Origin: BOG-908 sp963751795
GTDB lineage: Bacteria > Pseudomonadota > Alphaproteobacteria > Acetobacterales > Acetobacteraceae
Length of the DNA stretch: 64,000 bases
Assembly: GCA_963751795.1 (NCBI GenBank)
Contig: CAVVVI010000001.1
Location: forward strand, 248,001 to 312,000
Direction of reading: 5' to 3'
In this document: piece after piece, positions 8,785 to 18,438 of the stretch
Numbering within the stretch: the first letter of the stretch is position 1
How the letters are laid out: each line of letters starts with the position of its first letter
Translations under genes and position numbers: made by a program
The notes under the pieces: model-generated
Databases searched by the model: none
The model's input: the letters and a program-made list of their open reading frames with translations, nothing else
What the model was told of the DNA's origin: nothing

Positions 8785-9870
8785 ATGCCGCGGATCGTTG
8801 TAGCCATCCCCGTCCGCGACGAAGCGGCGCTCATCGGCGACTGCCTGCGGGCGCTGGCGTTGCAATCGGCGCCCGAGTAGGCCGACATCCTGCTGCTGGT
8901 GAACAACTGCACCGATGGCACGGCCGAGATCGCACGCGCGCTGCGCCCGACGCTGCCGTGCAAGCTGCATGTGCTTGAGCATGATTTTCCGCCCGCGCAG
9001 GCCAATGCCGGCTTTGCGCGCCGGCTGGCAATGAGCAAGGCGGCGATGCTGGCCGATCCCGGCGGCGTGGTGATGACCACGGACGCGGATGGCTGCGTGG
9101 CGCCGGACTGGCTGGAGATGAACCTGGCGGCGCTGGCGGCCGGCGCCGACGTGGTGTGCGGCCGCGCGATCATCGATCCGGTGGACGCGCTGGCGATCCC
9201 GCAGCATCTGCATGACGACGATTCGCGCGAGGTGCATTACGCCCAGCTGCTGGACCGTATCGCCGATCTGCTCGATCCCGATCCGGCCGATCCGTGGCCG
9301 CGCCATGCCGAGGAGAGCGGCGCCAGCATTGCCGTGCGGCGCGAGACGTTCCTGGCCGCGGGCGGCGTGCCGCCGGTGCGCTCCGGCGAGGACCGTGCGC
9401 TCGTCGATGCGCTACGCAAGATCGACGCCAAGGTGCGGCACGACGCCACCGTCACCGTCACCGTTTCCGGCCGCATCATGGGCCGGGCGGCGGGCGGCAT
9501 GGCCGATACGATCCGCCGCCGCATCCGCTTTCAGGACGCGATGCTGGACAGCGCGCTGGAGCCGGTGGGCCGCCGGATTCGCCGGGTGGCCTCGCGCCGG
9601 CTGATGCGTCTGGCTTGGTGCAGCACGCATCACCGCCGCGAATATCTGGCGCATCTGTCCGAGCAGCTCGACGTGCCGGTGGCGCGGCTGGAGGGCTGGC
9701 TGGCGCTGCCGTATTTCGGCGCGGCATGGGCGATTGCCGAGGCGGCGAGCCCGACCATGGCGCATCAGCTGGTGCCGCGCGCCGATGTGCTGGCGGAATC
9801 CGCCGCGGCGGGCCGGTTTCTGGGCAGGCTGCAGGCCGCCGACATGCGGACGGTCGGCCCGGGCAGGTAG
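8785..9870 (+). pseudogene. Family 2 glycosyltransferase with an in-frame amber stop
   Basis: Likely nucleotide-sugar glycosyltransferase (GT-A fold). The frame starts at ATG 8785 (IVVAIPVRDEAALIGDCL, the usual GT2 opening). It meets TAG at 8878-8880 (codon 32) and continues in the same frame with LLLVNNCTDGTAE, the DxD-like TTDADGCVAPDW and 280 more matching residues. Without the stop it would be 361 aa. Because the reading frame is intact after the stop, a single C-to-T type change or miscall of CAG explains it. A restart at GTG 8899 would lose the nucleotide-binding strand. The acceptor is unknown. Confidence 0.75.
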
Positions 9871-9909
9871 GGCGATACCGCCCTAGCCCAACTATGGCGG
9901 GCGGGGTCT

Positions 9910-9936
9910 GGCGGCGCAGCCTGGCGCTGCGCCGCC
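9910..9936. repeat. GC-rich hairpin, copy 2 of a repeated stem
   Basis: GGCGGCGCAG, loop CCTGGCG, CTGCGCCGCC: the same perfect 10-bp stem as at 1481-1511. It lies between two convergent genes and could slow transcription from both sides, but lacks a T-run. Confidence 0.6.
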
Positions 9937-9953
9937 ACGGTCGTTTCGTGCTG

Positions 9954-12002
9954 CTACCAGATCTGAACGCGGTCTTCCGGCTTGCGATACTGCGTGTCGC
10001 CTGCCTTCACGTCGAACGCGGAATACCAGGCGTCGATGTTCTGCACCGGCCCGTTCACGCGCGCCATCGGCGGCGAGTGCGGGTCGATCACCAGGCGCTG
10101 GCGTGCCGATTCGGGCCGTACCTTGGCGCGCCAGACCTGCGCCCAGCCGAAGAACACGCGCTGGTCGCCGGTCATGCCGCTCAGCACCGGCGCCGGCTGG
10201 CCGTGCAGCGAGGCGTGGTAGGCATCCAGCGCGAGAGTGAGGCCGCCGAGGTCGGCGATGTTCTCGCCCATGGTCAGCGCCGGGTTGATGTGGGCGTCCG
10301 GCATGATGTCCATCGCCGCGTATTCGGCGCCGAAGCGCTTGCCCAGCGCGTCGAAGCGCTTGGCGTCCTCCGGCGTCCACCAATCGTGCAGCTGGCCCTG
10401 GGCGTTGAACTTGCGGCCCTCGTCGTCGAAACCGTGCGTCATTTCGTGGCCGATGACGCCGCCGATCGCGCCGTAGTTGATGGCGGGATCGGCGTTCTTG
10501 TCGAAGAACGGCGGCTGCAGGATGGCGGCGGGGAACACCACCTCGTTGAACACCGGGTTGTTGTAGGCGTTCACCGTCTGCGGCGTCATGTCCCACTGGT
10601 CGCGGTCCACCTTGTGGCCCAGATGGGAGAGCCAGAACTGCCATTCGAAGGCGGTGCCGCGTTCCACGTCGCCGTACAGATCATGCGCGTCGATATGCAG
10701 GGCGGTGTAGTCGCGCCACTTCTTGGGCTTGCCGATCTGGAAGTCGAACGCGTCCAGCTTGGCCACCGCCAGCGTGCGGGTCTGCGGCGCCATCCACGCA
10801 TTGTGCTCCAGGCGCACGCGGAAGGCGGCGCGCAGGTCGCGGGTCAGCGCTTCCATCTTGGTCTGGGCCTCGGGCGGGTAGTAGCGCTGGACATAGACTT
10901 CGCCCACCGCCTCGCCGACCGCGCGCTTCGGTGGCGACCACCGCGCGCTTCCAGCGCGGGCGCTGCTCGGGCTGGCCCTGCAGCGTGTGGTTGGTGAACT
11001 CGAAGGCGGTGGTGACGAACTCGCGGTTCAGCACCGGTGCCGCGTTCATCGCCAGGTGGAAGGCGGCCCAGGCCTGCAGCGTATCGAGCGGCGTGGCACC
11101 GGTGATGGCGGCCATCTTGATGATGGCCGATTTCTCGGCGACCACGACGCGCGCCGGCGCGCCCAGCCCGGCGGCGCGGAAGAAGCTGGGCCAATCGAAG
11201 CCCGGGGCGGCTGCCACCAGCGCGTCCAGGCTCATCGGGTTGTACACCTTGTCCGGGTCGCGCTCGTCGGCCCGCGGCCAGTGCGCCTCGGCGATCTTCT
11301 GCTTCGTAGGCGATCACCTTCTGCGCCGCGGCCACCGGCTCGGGCCAGCCCGCCAGCGTGAGCATGTGGGTGACGAAATTCGGGGTATTTCGCCTTCTTG
11401 TCGGCGAACTGGGCGGCTAGGTAGTAGTCGCGGTCCGGCATGCCGAGGCCGGCCTGGCCAAGTGTCACGGCGTAGGTGGTGGGGTCCTTGGCATCCGGCT
11501 CGATCGCCATGGCGAACAGCGAGCCCTGGAAGCTGGTTTGCGCGTGGCCCTGCAGGGTCGCGAAATCGGTGGGGGTCTTCAGCGCCGTCACCTGCGCCAG
11601 TTCCGGCTTCATCGGGCCGGCGCCGAGCGTCTCGGCCCGCGTCTCGTCCATGAACGCCTTGTAGAGCGCGCCGGCCTTGCCGATGCCGTCGGTGGGCGCA
11701 TCGGCCACGTGGGCGGAGGCCTCGTCGAGGATGGCGTGGACGCGCTGTTCGGAGAGGTCGGCGAGGTGGATGAAGGCGCCGTAATTGGTGCGGTCGGGCG
11801 GGATGACGATGTGGCTGACCGCGGTGCCGTTGGCGTAGCGGAAGAAATCGTTGCCGGGGACGGCGCTGCGGTCCATGCCGGCGATGTCGAAGCCCCAATC
11901 GGCCGGGGCGCCGGGCGTCGTCTCGGCCGCGCGGGCATGCGCCGTCAGCAGGCCGAGCGCTGCGCTGGCCGCGAGGAGACGTTTGTTCATGCGGGTGGTC
12001 AT
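9954..12002 (-). pseudogene. M13-family (neprilysin/PepO-like) zinc metallopeptidase, three frameshifts
   Basis: Secreted zinc endopeptidase of about 680 aa read in pieces on the minus strand. Start region at 12002 (MTTRMNKRLLAASAALG) is a signal peptide, followed by DWGFDIAGMD and NDFFRYANGT, the M13 N-terminal domain. The C-terminal catalytic domain is intact: zinc motif HEMTHGFDD, the third ligand in ENIADLGG, and a W at the C-terminus as usual. The frame changes near 11383, 11305 and 10918, each time continuing with family-like sequence. Three single-base errors or real decay are both possible. It is convergent with the glycosyltransferase. Confidence 0.88.
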
Positions 12003-12138
12003 CCTGTTGTGGAGGGCCGCATGGGGGACGAGGCAGGCAGCAAAAGCAAGGGCTTTCGCAGCCGGCACGCCGACCCCGGACGGCACGGGGCCGGCCGGGA
12101 CGCGGCGTGTTGCGGCGGGCGGCGGCGAAGACCCGGTG

Positions 12139-12804
12139 TCAGTCCGCGGCCATCGCCATGGTCTTCCGGGCCTGCACCTTCTTGACGTAGTCTTCCGTGG
12201 CTTCGCCCACCTGCTCGGCATGATTGGCGAAGACATGGTCGGCGCCGGCGAAGATACGGTAATCGACCGAAACGTTCTTCTGGGTATTCAGCTTGTCCAC
12301 CAGCTTGCGCACGCTGGGCTCGGGCACCAGCTCGTCGGCATCGCCGTGGATCAGCAGGCCGCCGCAGGGGCAAGGGGCCAGGAAGCCGAAATCGTAGTGG
12401 CTGGCCGGCGGTGCGACCGAGATCCAGCCCGAGACCTCCGGCCGGCGCATCAGCAGCTGCATGCCGACGAAGGCGCCGAAGGAGTAGCCGGCGATCCACA
12501 GCCCGCCATGGCTGGGATTGACCATCTGCATCCAGTCGAGTGCCGCCGCCGCGTCGCCGATCTCGCCGATGCCGCCATCGTAGCGGCCCTGGCTGCGGCC
12601 CACGCCGCGGAAGTTGAAGCGCATCACGCTGAAGCCGAGCTTCTGGAAGCTCTGATACATCGTGTAGGTGATGCGGTTGTTCATGGTGCCGCCGTGCAGC
12701 GGGTGCGGGTGCATGATGAGCGCCAGCGGGGCGGCACTCTCCTTGCTGTGGTGGTAGCGACCCTCCAGGCGCCCGTCAGGGCCGGCGAACATCACCTCAG
12801 GCAT
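12139..12804 (-). CDS. Alpha/beta hydrolase (COG2945-like)
   Basis: Cytoplasmic serine hydrolase of 221 aa with no known substrate. Visible motifs: HPHPLHGGTMNN (oxyanion region), the nucleophile elbow GYSFGA, the acid region HGDADELVPE, and the catalytic His in GADHVF. The length and the HPHPxxGG block match the conserved COG2945 group often found near iron-sulfur or polyhydroxyalkanoate genes. It diverges from the cysteine desulfurase pair across a 270-bp intergenic region in which I see no clear regulatory motif. Confidence 0.88.
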   Translation of the reverse strand: MPEVMFAGPDGRLEGRYHHSKESAAPLALIMHPHPLHGGTMNNRITYTMYQSFQKLGFSVMRFNFRGVGRSQGRYDGGIGEIGDAAAALDWMQMVNPSHGGLWIAGYSFGAFVGMQLLMRRPEVSGWISVAPPASHYDFGFLAPCPCGGLLIHGDADELVPEPSVRKLVDKLNTQKNVSVDYRIFAGADHVFANHAEQVGEATEDYVKKVQARKTMAMAAD

Positions 12805-13073
12805 AGATTTTTCGTTCTTCCATAGCGGGCGCCAGGGCAGGGCGCCGTTCTCAAAACAGGGTGACTCTGCCGCGCGTGCACTGCCTCGCCGCTGCGGGTT
12901 CTAACGATTGGCGCATATTCGCCGGATTCGGACGGCCTGCCGCGTGGAGCGGGCTGATCGACGCCAGACGCAAATATAGGCTGGGCACGGGGCCAGTTAA
13001 CACTGAAATCGTCGTGCGGCCTTCATGTTTCTCCCGTCGCGCGCCACATGACCGCCATGCGAAAGCCTGTGGC

Positions 13074-14141
13074 ATGATCTATCTGGACGCCAATGCCAGC
13101 GAGCCGTTGCGGCCGGAGGCGCGTGCGGCGGCGCTGGCGGCACTCGATGCCGGCGGCAACCCGGCTTCGGTGCACGGCGCCGGGCGGGCGGCGCGGCGGC
13201 TGCTCGAACAGGCGCGCGCGGCGGTGGCGGCGCGGTTCGGCGCCGCGCCGGGCGACGTGGTGTTCACTTCCGGCGGCACCGAGGCCAATGCGCTGGCGGT
13301 GGCCAGCCTGGCGCCCGGGCGCCGGGTGATCGTGGGCGCCACCGAGCACGATGCCGTGCGCGCCGCCTGCACCCAGGCCGAACTGGCGCCGGTGGGGCCG
13401 GATGGTGCGGTGGATCTGGCCGCACTGGCCGGCCTGCTGGCTGGCGGGCCGGCTCTGGTGTGCCTGATGCTGGCCAATAACGAGACGGGCGTGATCCACC
13501 CGATCGCGGCGGCCGCGGCCCTGTGCAGCGCCCATGGCGCCCGGCTGCATGTGGATGCGGTGCAGGCGGCCGGGCGCATGGCGTTCACGCTGGCCGGGCT
13601 GGGGGCGGACAGTATCGCGATCTCCGGCCACAAGATGGGCGGTCCGCAGGGTGCCGGCGCGCTGCTGGTAGCCCCTGGGGTAGCGGTGCGCGCGCAGATG
13701 GCCGGCGGTGGGCAGGAGCGCGGGCGGCGGGGCGGCACGCCTTCTGTGCCCGCCATTGCCGGGATGGCCGCGGCACTGGCCGCCTGCGCGGAGCCGCCGC
13801 CGCTGGGCGCGCTGCGCGACCGGCTGGAAGCCGCCTGCATGCAGGCCGGCGCCGTGGTATGCGGCGGCGGCGTGCGCCTGGCCAACACCACCTGCCTGGC
13901 GCGGCCGGGACTGCGGGCGGATACCCAGGTGATCGCGCTGGATCTGGCCGGCATCGCCGTGAGCTCCGGGGCGGCGTGCAGTTCCGGCAAGGTGGCGCGC
14001 AGCCACGTGCTCGAGGCGATGGGGCTGGGCGCGCTGGCCGGCAACGCCATCCGCGTGTCGTTGCCGTGGAGCGCTACCGAGGCCGACGTTGACGCCTTCG
14101 TGGCCGCCTATGCCGCGCTGCGGCCGGCCTGCGCCGCGTGA
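13074..14141 (+). CDS. Cysteine desulfurase-like aminotransferase class V protein (first of two)
   Basis: PLP enzyme expected to strip sulfur from cysteine for Fe-S cluster assembly. The 355-aa frame has the PLP lysine at residue 187 (SGHKMGG), HVDAVQA preceding it, and the mobile-loop cysteine at about residue 302 in SSGAACSSGK. It is shorter than and clearly diverged from its neighbour and lacks the long C-terminal tail of housekeeping IscS. The ATG at 13074 gives the standard MIYLDANAS opening. Its stop overlaps the GTG start of the next gene (GTGA). The division of labour between the two copies is unknown. Confidence 0.92.
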   Translation: MIYLDANASEPLRPEARAAALAALDAGGNPASVHGAGRAARRLLEQARAAVAARFGAAPGDVVFTSGGTEANALAVASLAPGRRVIVGATEHDAVRAACTQAELAPVGPDGAVDLAALAGLLAGGPALVCLMLANNETGVIHPIAAAAALCSAHGARLHVDAVQAAGRMAFTLAGLGADSIAISGHKMGGPQGAGALLVAPGVAVRAQMAGGGQERGRRGGTPSVPAIAGMAAALAACAEPPPLGALRDRLEAACMQAGAVVCGGGVRLANTTCLARPGLRADTQVIALDLAGIAVSSGAACSSGKVARSHVLEAMGLGALAGNAIRVSLPWSATEADVDAFVAAYAALRPACAA

Positions 14142-15309
14142 TCTACCTCGATCACCAGGCGACCACGCCCTGCGACCCGGCCGTGGTGGCGGCCATGCTG
14201 CCGTGGTTCACCACGCAGTTCGGCAACCCGCACAGTGCCGAGCACGCGATGGGCCGCCAGGCCGCCGAGGCGGTGGAAGCCGCACGCGCGCAGGTGGCCG
14301 GCCTGATCGGCGCCGAGCCGCGGGAGATCGTGCTGACCTCGGGCGCCACGGAGGCCAACAACCTGGCCATCAAGGGGGCGGCGCGTTACGCCGGCACGGC
14401 GGGGCCGCGCCGCATCGTGACCGTGGCCACCGAGCATAAATGCGTGCTGGCCAGCGTGGCCGACCTGGCCGCCGAGGGGTTCGAGCCGGTGGTGCTGCCG
14501 GTGGAGGCCGACGGCCTGCTCGATCCCGACCGCCTGGCCCACGCGCTGCGCACGCCGACGCTGCTGGTGAGCGTGATGGCGGTCAATAACGAGACCGGGG
14601 TGATCCAGGACCTGGCCGGGATCGCCGCGCTGGCGCGGGCGGCGGGTGCGCTGGTGCATGCCGACATCGCGCAGGCCTGCGGCAAGATGGCGGTGGATGT
14701 GGATGCGCTGGGGCTGCATCTGGCCTCGGTGAGCGCGCACAAGATGTATGGGCCCAAGGGCATCGGCGCGCTGTACGTGCGGCGCCGGCCGCGCGTGCGG
14801 CTGGCGCCGCTGTTCTCCGGCGGCGGGCAGGAACGCGGCCTGCGGTCCGGCACGCTGCCGGTGCCGCTGGCCGTGGGGTTCGGCACGGCCTGCGCGCTGG
14901 CCGCCGCGGGGCTGGGCGCGGAGATGGCGCGCATCGCCGGCCATCGCGACCGGCTGGCGTCACGTCTGGCGGCGCAGCGGTGCCGGGCCTGGCGATCAAC
15001 GCGGCCGCCGCGCCGCGCGTGGCGGGCAGCCTGAGCCTGCGGTTCGGCGGGCTGCCGGCGCTCGATCTGATCGCCGAAGCGCCCGGGCTGTGCGTATCGA
15101 CCGGTTCGGCCTGCACCTCTGCCGCACTGGCGCCGAGCCACGTGCTGAGTGCGATGGGGCTGAGCCGGGCGGAGGCGGCCAGCACCTTGCGCATAGGTAT
15201 CGGACGATTTACCTCGGCGGCCGACATGGAAGCGGCGGCAGGGGCGTTGGCGGGCGCCGCCGCGCGCCTGGCAGCCCGCACGCCGCACGCGCAACGAGCA
15301 GAGGCCTGA
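14138..15309 (+). CDS. Cysteine desulfurase IscS-like (second copy), one frameshift
   Basis: PLP-dependent sulfur donor for Fe-S clusters. It starts at GTG 14138, overlapping the upstream stop. Seen: MIYLDHQATTPCDPAV opening, PLP lysine at residue 202 (SAHKMYGPKG), RSGT motif, and active cysteine in STGSACTSAALAPSH (about 15112). The frame breaks near 14970: sequence up to RLASRLAA is in one frame and AVPGLAIN onward is in another, so one base is lost or gained within the run GGCGGCGCAGCGG. Rejoined length is about 390 aa, normal for IscS. Ferredoxin follows 4 bases after the stop. Confidence 0.9.
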
Positions 15310-15313
15310 CACG

Positions 15314-15643
15314 ATGCCCAAGATGATCTTCACCCTGCGCGACGGCAGCCAGAAGGAGTGCGACGCGCCGCTGGGCCTGTCGGTGCTGGAAGTGGCGCAC
15401 AAGCATGGCGTGGATATCGAGGGCGCCTGCGAGGGGTCGCTGGCCTGTTCGACCTGCCACGTGATCGTGGACCCGGCCTGGTATGCGCGCCTGGCGAAGG
15501 CCACGGAAGACGAAGAGGACATGCTGGACCTGGCGTTCGGCCTGCAGGCGACCAGCCGGCTCGGCTGCCAGATCGTGATGACGCCGGAGCTGGACGGGCT
15601 GGCGGTGAAGCTGCCGGCGGGCACGCGCAACCAGCAGGGCTGA
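15314..15643 (+). CDS. fdx: 2Fe-2S ferredoxin, ISC/adrenodoxin type
   Basis: Electron donor of 109 aa, probably for Fe-S cluster assembly or a P450-like partner. The vertebrate-type cluster ligands are visible as CEGSLACSTC plus a fourth cysteine in RLGCQIV. An acidic helix (KATEDEEDMLDLA) is typical of Isc ferredoxins. It sits 4 bases after the second cysteine desulfurase and 4 bases before the acyl-CoA ligase, so all are likely co-transcribed. No iscU, iscA, hscBA or iscR is present in the window. Confidence 0.95.
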   Translation: MPKMIFTLRDGSQKECDAPLGLSVLEVAHKHGVDIEGACEGSLACSTCHVIVDPAWYARLAKATEDEEDMLDLAFGLQATSRLGCQIVMTPELDGLAVKLPAGTRNQQG

Positions 15644-15647
15644 GCGG

Positions 15648-17280
15648 GTGATCACGCCCCGGCCGATCCCGGCGTTGCTGGACGATACGGTCCGCGACTA
15701 CCCGGCCTGCCGGGCGATCTCGTTCCTGGGCCGCAACTGGACCTACGCCCAGCTGGGCGCCGAGGTGACCCGCGCGACGCAGGGGTTGCAGGCGATCGGC
15801 GTGGTGCCGGGCACGCGGGTGGGGCTGTGCCTGCCCAACACGCCCTATGCGGTGATCTGGTTCTTTGCCGTGCTGCGCGCCGGCGGCGTGGTGGTGAACT
15901 TCAACCCGCTCTACGTGGAGCGCGAGCTGATCCACCAGATCACCGATTCGGGCACCGAGGTGATGGTGACGATCGATTTGGCCGCGATCTACCCGAAGGT
16001 GGCCGCCGTGGCTCCGCGCACCGGGCTGCGGCGCATCGTGGTGTGCTCGATGGCCGAGGCGCTGCCCTGGCTGAAGGGCCAGGCGTTCCGGCTCGCCAGG
16101 CGCGCCGATCTGGCGCGGGTGGCCGAGGACGGCGTGAGCGTGCTGGCGCGCCGGCTGCTGCAGGGTGGCGGGGCGCCGGCCGCGGTGGCGATCGATCCGG
16201 CGCAGACCGCCGTGCTGCAATATACCGGCGGCACCACCGGCGTGCCCAAGGGCGCCGAGCTGACCCATGCCAACATCACCTGCAACGCCATGCAGGTGTG
16301 GCACGATCTGGGCCGCCGGCCGCATGGGCGCGACCGGGTGATGGGCGTGCTGCCGCTGTTCCATGTGTTCGCGCTGACCTCGGTGATGATCGTGGGTGTG
16401 CTGACCGCCGCCGAGATGATCCTGCTGCCGCGTTTCGAACTGGCGCAGGTGCTGGCCGCCATCGCGCGCCGCCGCCCCACCATGTTCCCGGCCGTGCCCA
16501 CCATCTACTCGGCGCTGCTGGCGGCTGCCGCCGCGCCCGGCAGCACGCTGGATATGGGCTCCATCGAAATGTGCATGTCGGGCGGCGCGCCGCTGCCGGC
16601 CGAGGTGCGCACGCGCTTCATGGCGCTGACCGGGTGCTGGCTGATGGAGGGCTACGGCCTGTCGGAGACCTCGCCGGTGGTGAGCTTCACGCCGCCCGGC
16701 CGCACCTACAAGGAGGGCTCGATCGGGTTGCCGGTGACCGGCACCACGATCGAGATCCGCGCCGTGGACGAGCCGGCGCGCATTCTGCAGCAGGGCGAGC
16801 GGGGCGAGATCTGCATTCGCGGGCCGCAGGTGATGCGCGGCTATTGGGGCCGGCCGGAAGCGACCGCTGCGGTGATGATCGACGGCGCGCTGCGCACCGG
16901 CGACGTGGGCTACCTCGACGAGGACGGCTACTTGTTCCTGGTGGACCGCATCAAGGACGTGATCATCTGCGGCGGCTACAACGTGTATCCCCGCGTGCTG
17001 GAGGAGGCGCTGTATCAGCACCCCGCCGTGCGCGATGCGGTGGTGATCGGGGTGCCGGATGCCTATCGCGGCCAGGCGCCCAAGGCGTTCGTGACGCTGC
17101 ATCGAGGGCCAGCAGGCGAGCCCGGCGGCGCTGCGCGCGTTCCTCGCCGACTACGTGAGCAAGATCGAGATGCCGCGCGAGGTGGAGATCCGGGCCGAAC
17201 TGCCCAAGACGATGATCGGCAAGCTGTCGAAGAAGGAGCTGGTGGCCGAGGAGGCTGCCAAGGCGGCCGCCCAGGGCTGA
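15648..17280 (+). CDS. AMP-binding long-chain fatty acid-CoA ligase (FadD-like), one frameshift
   Basis: Activates fatty acids to acyl-CoA. It begins at GTG 15648. Motifs: P-loop YTGGTTGVPKGAELTH, GYGLSETSP, the TGDVGYLDEDGY linker and DRIKDVIICGGYNV, all standard for the ANL superfamily. Near 17100 the frame shifts: VTLH in the first frame continues as EGQQASPAALRAF and ends in a normal tail with the catalytic lysine region KTMIGKLSKKEL, stopping at 17280. Rejoined length is about 543 aa. Position beside ferredoxin is unusual. Together with the downstream fad genes it supports fatty-acid use. Confidence 0.9.
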
Positions 17281-17358
17281 GCGCGGCCCGGTGGCATTTT
17301 TGCGTCCCTGCCGCGGCAGGACGTGCTTTGCTGCCCCGGTAATCATGGAGCCTTCCGC

Positions 17359-17787
17359 ATGACGATGCGCCGCCTCGCTTTGGCCCTGCTGCTGCTGCTG
17401 CCCGCCGCCGCCGCCGCCCAGCTCAGCCCCGCCGCCAAGCTCAGCGAGGTGGCGGCCAATCAGCTCGGTATCCTGGAATATTGCCACGATACCGGCCATG
17501 CCGGCGCCGATGCGGTGGCGGCCGAACGCGAGGCGTTCCTGGGTGCGCCTTCGACGCGGCTATCCACCGTGCCGGCCGAGGAGTTGGGGCGGCACGGCTT
17601 TTCGGTGGCGCCGGATGGCGGCCAGGTGCCGATCGCGGCGGTGGCCACGGCGCAGAACACCACGGTGCCGGCGCTGTGCGCCGATCTGGCGGGCGCCTCG
17701 TTGCAGTTCCAGGCTGCGGTGCACAAGCGGGCCGGGCATCTGCAGCCGCCCAACGGGCTGCCGGCCGGCGCCGCGCCGGCGCCCTGA
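17359..17787 (+). CDS. Hypothetical secreted protein
   Basis: Small exported protein of 142 aa that I do not recognise. ATG 17359 has GGAG eight bases upstream. The N-terminus is a clear signal peptide (MRRLALALLLLLPAAAAAQ). The mature part carries two cysteines (ILEYCHDTG and ALCADL) that could form a disulfide, and an Ala/Pro-rich tail that runs into a 26-bp tandem repeat. No catalytic motif is visible. Confidence 0.7.
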   Translation: MTMRRLALALLLLLPAAAAAQLSPAAKLSEVAANQLGILEYCHDTGHAGADAVAAEREAFLGAPSTRLSTVPAEELGRHGFSVAPDGGQVPIAAVATAQNTTVPALCADLAGASLQFQAAVHKRAGHLQPPNGLPAGAAPAP

Positions 17788-17861
17788 TCTTTCGCCGCGC
17801 GCCGACGCGCTGATCTTTGACCGCGCGCCGGCGCCCTGATCGTTCGCCGCGCTTGCGTTGG
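17784..17861. repeat. Three tandem copies of a 26-bp unit
   Basis: Units begin with CTGATC at 17784, 17810 and 17836, a constant 26-base period. Copies 1 and 2 share CTGATCTTT and CCGCGCGCC; copy 3 has drifted. The stop codon of the upstream secreted-protein gene lies inside copy 1, so repeat slippage would alter its tail. Confidence 0.75.
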
Positions 17862-17880
17862 CTTGGCGGAGTGCTATATC
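17853..17880 (+). promoter_or_regulatory. Possible sigma70 promoter of the MerR regulator
   Basis: TTGCGT (17853-17858), a 16-base spacer and TATATC (17875-17880). A GTTAAC palindrome follows at about 17892-17897 between promoter and start and could be an operator. Support is by pattern only. Confidence 0.35.
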
Positions 17881-17911
17881 GCTGGACCAAGGTTAACGTA
17901 TAGGGAAGTTC

Positions 17912-18343
17912 GTGGCACGTCCTGGCGTGAGCAGTCTGAGGGTCGGGGCCGAGCTGTTTCTGACGGTGACGCAACTGGCGCGCGACCTCGGCATCACCGC
18001 CCGCACCATCCGCTTCTATGAGGATAAGGGGCTGATCTGCCCGCAGCGGGCCGGCAGCACGCGCATCTACACGGGGCGCGACCGGGCGCGGATGATCCTG
18101 ATCCTGCGCGGCAAGCGGCTCGGGTTTTCGCTGCGCGAGATCAAGGAATATCTCGATCTGTATGGGGTGGATCACACCCAGGCCGAGCAGCTGCGGCTGC
18201 TGCGCGCCGGGGTGGCCAAGCGGCTGGCCTCGTTGCGCGAGCAGTTCCAGGCGTTGCAGGAGACGATTGCGGAGTTGGAGGACGTGCAGCGCCAGGCCGA
18301 GGCGGCCGCCGGCCTGCCGGCGCGCAAGCGGGCGAATGCGTGA
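17912..18343 (+). CDS. MerR-family transcriptional regulator, LiuR-like
   Basis: DNA-binding regulator of 143 aa. The winged-helix MerR domain is clear (TVTQLARDLGITARTIRFYEDKGLI, then RIYTGRDRARMILILRGKRLGFSLREI), and a C-terminal coiled coil for dimerisation follows. The RGKRLGFSL block is characteristic of LiuR-type regulators that sense acyl-CoA esters and control branched-chain amino-acid and fatty-acid catabolism. No metal-binding cysteines are present. GTG 17912 is preceded by AGGGA. It directly precedes the fadA-fadN-fadE genes, its likely targets, and may also govern the leucine block at 51-57 kb (inference). Confidence 0.9.
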   Translation: MARPGVSSLRVGAELFLTVTQLARDLGITARTIRFYEDKGLICPQRAGSTRIYTGRDRARMILILRGKRLGFSLREIKEYLDLYGVDHTQAEQLRLLRAGVAKRLASLREQFQALQETIAELEDVQRQAEAAAGLPARKRANA

Positions 18344-18438
18344 GGCCGGGCGGGCGGCCGCCTGATCCGGGCGCGGCCCGGGCGTCAGCTTGAGAGTTCG
18401 GTCGGTTTTCAGAAGTTTAGAGAATACGGAGCACAAAT

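Noticed and set aside
8878..8880. Pyrrolysine or programmed readthrough at the glycosyltransferase TAG
   Set aside because: No pylTS-type context, no conserved downstream stem seen, and similar lesions in this window suggest an error or plain mutation.
12805..13073. IscR-type regulator or riboswitch before the cysteine desulfurases
   Set aside because: No winged-helix frame or conserved aptamer pattern is visible in these 269 bases.
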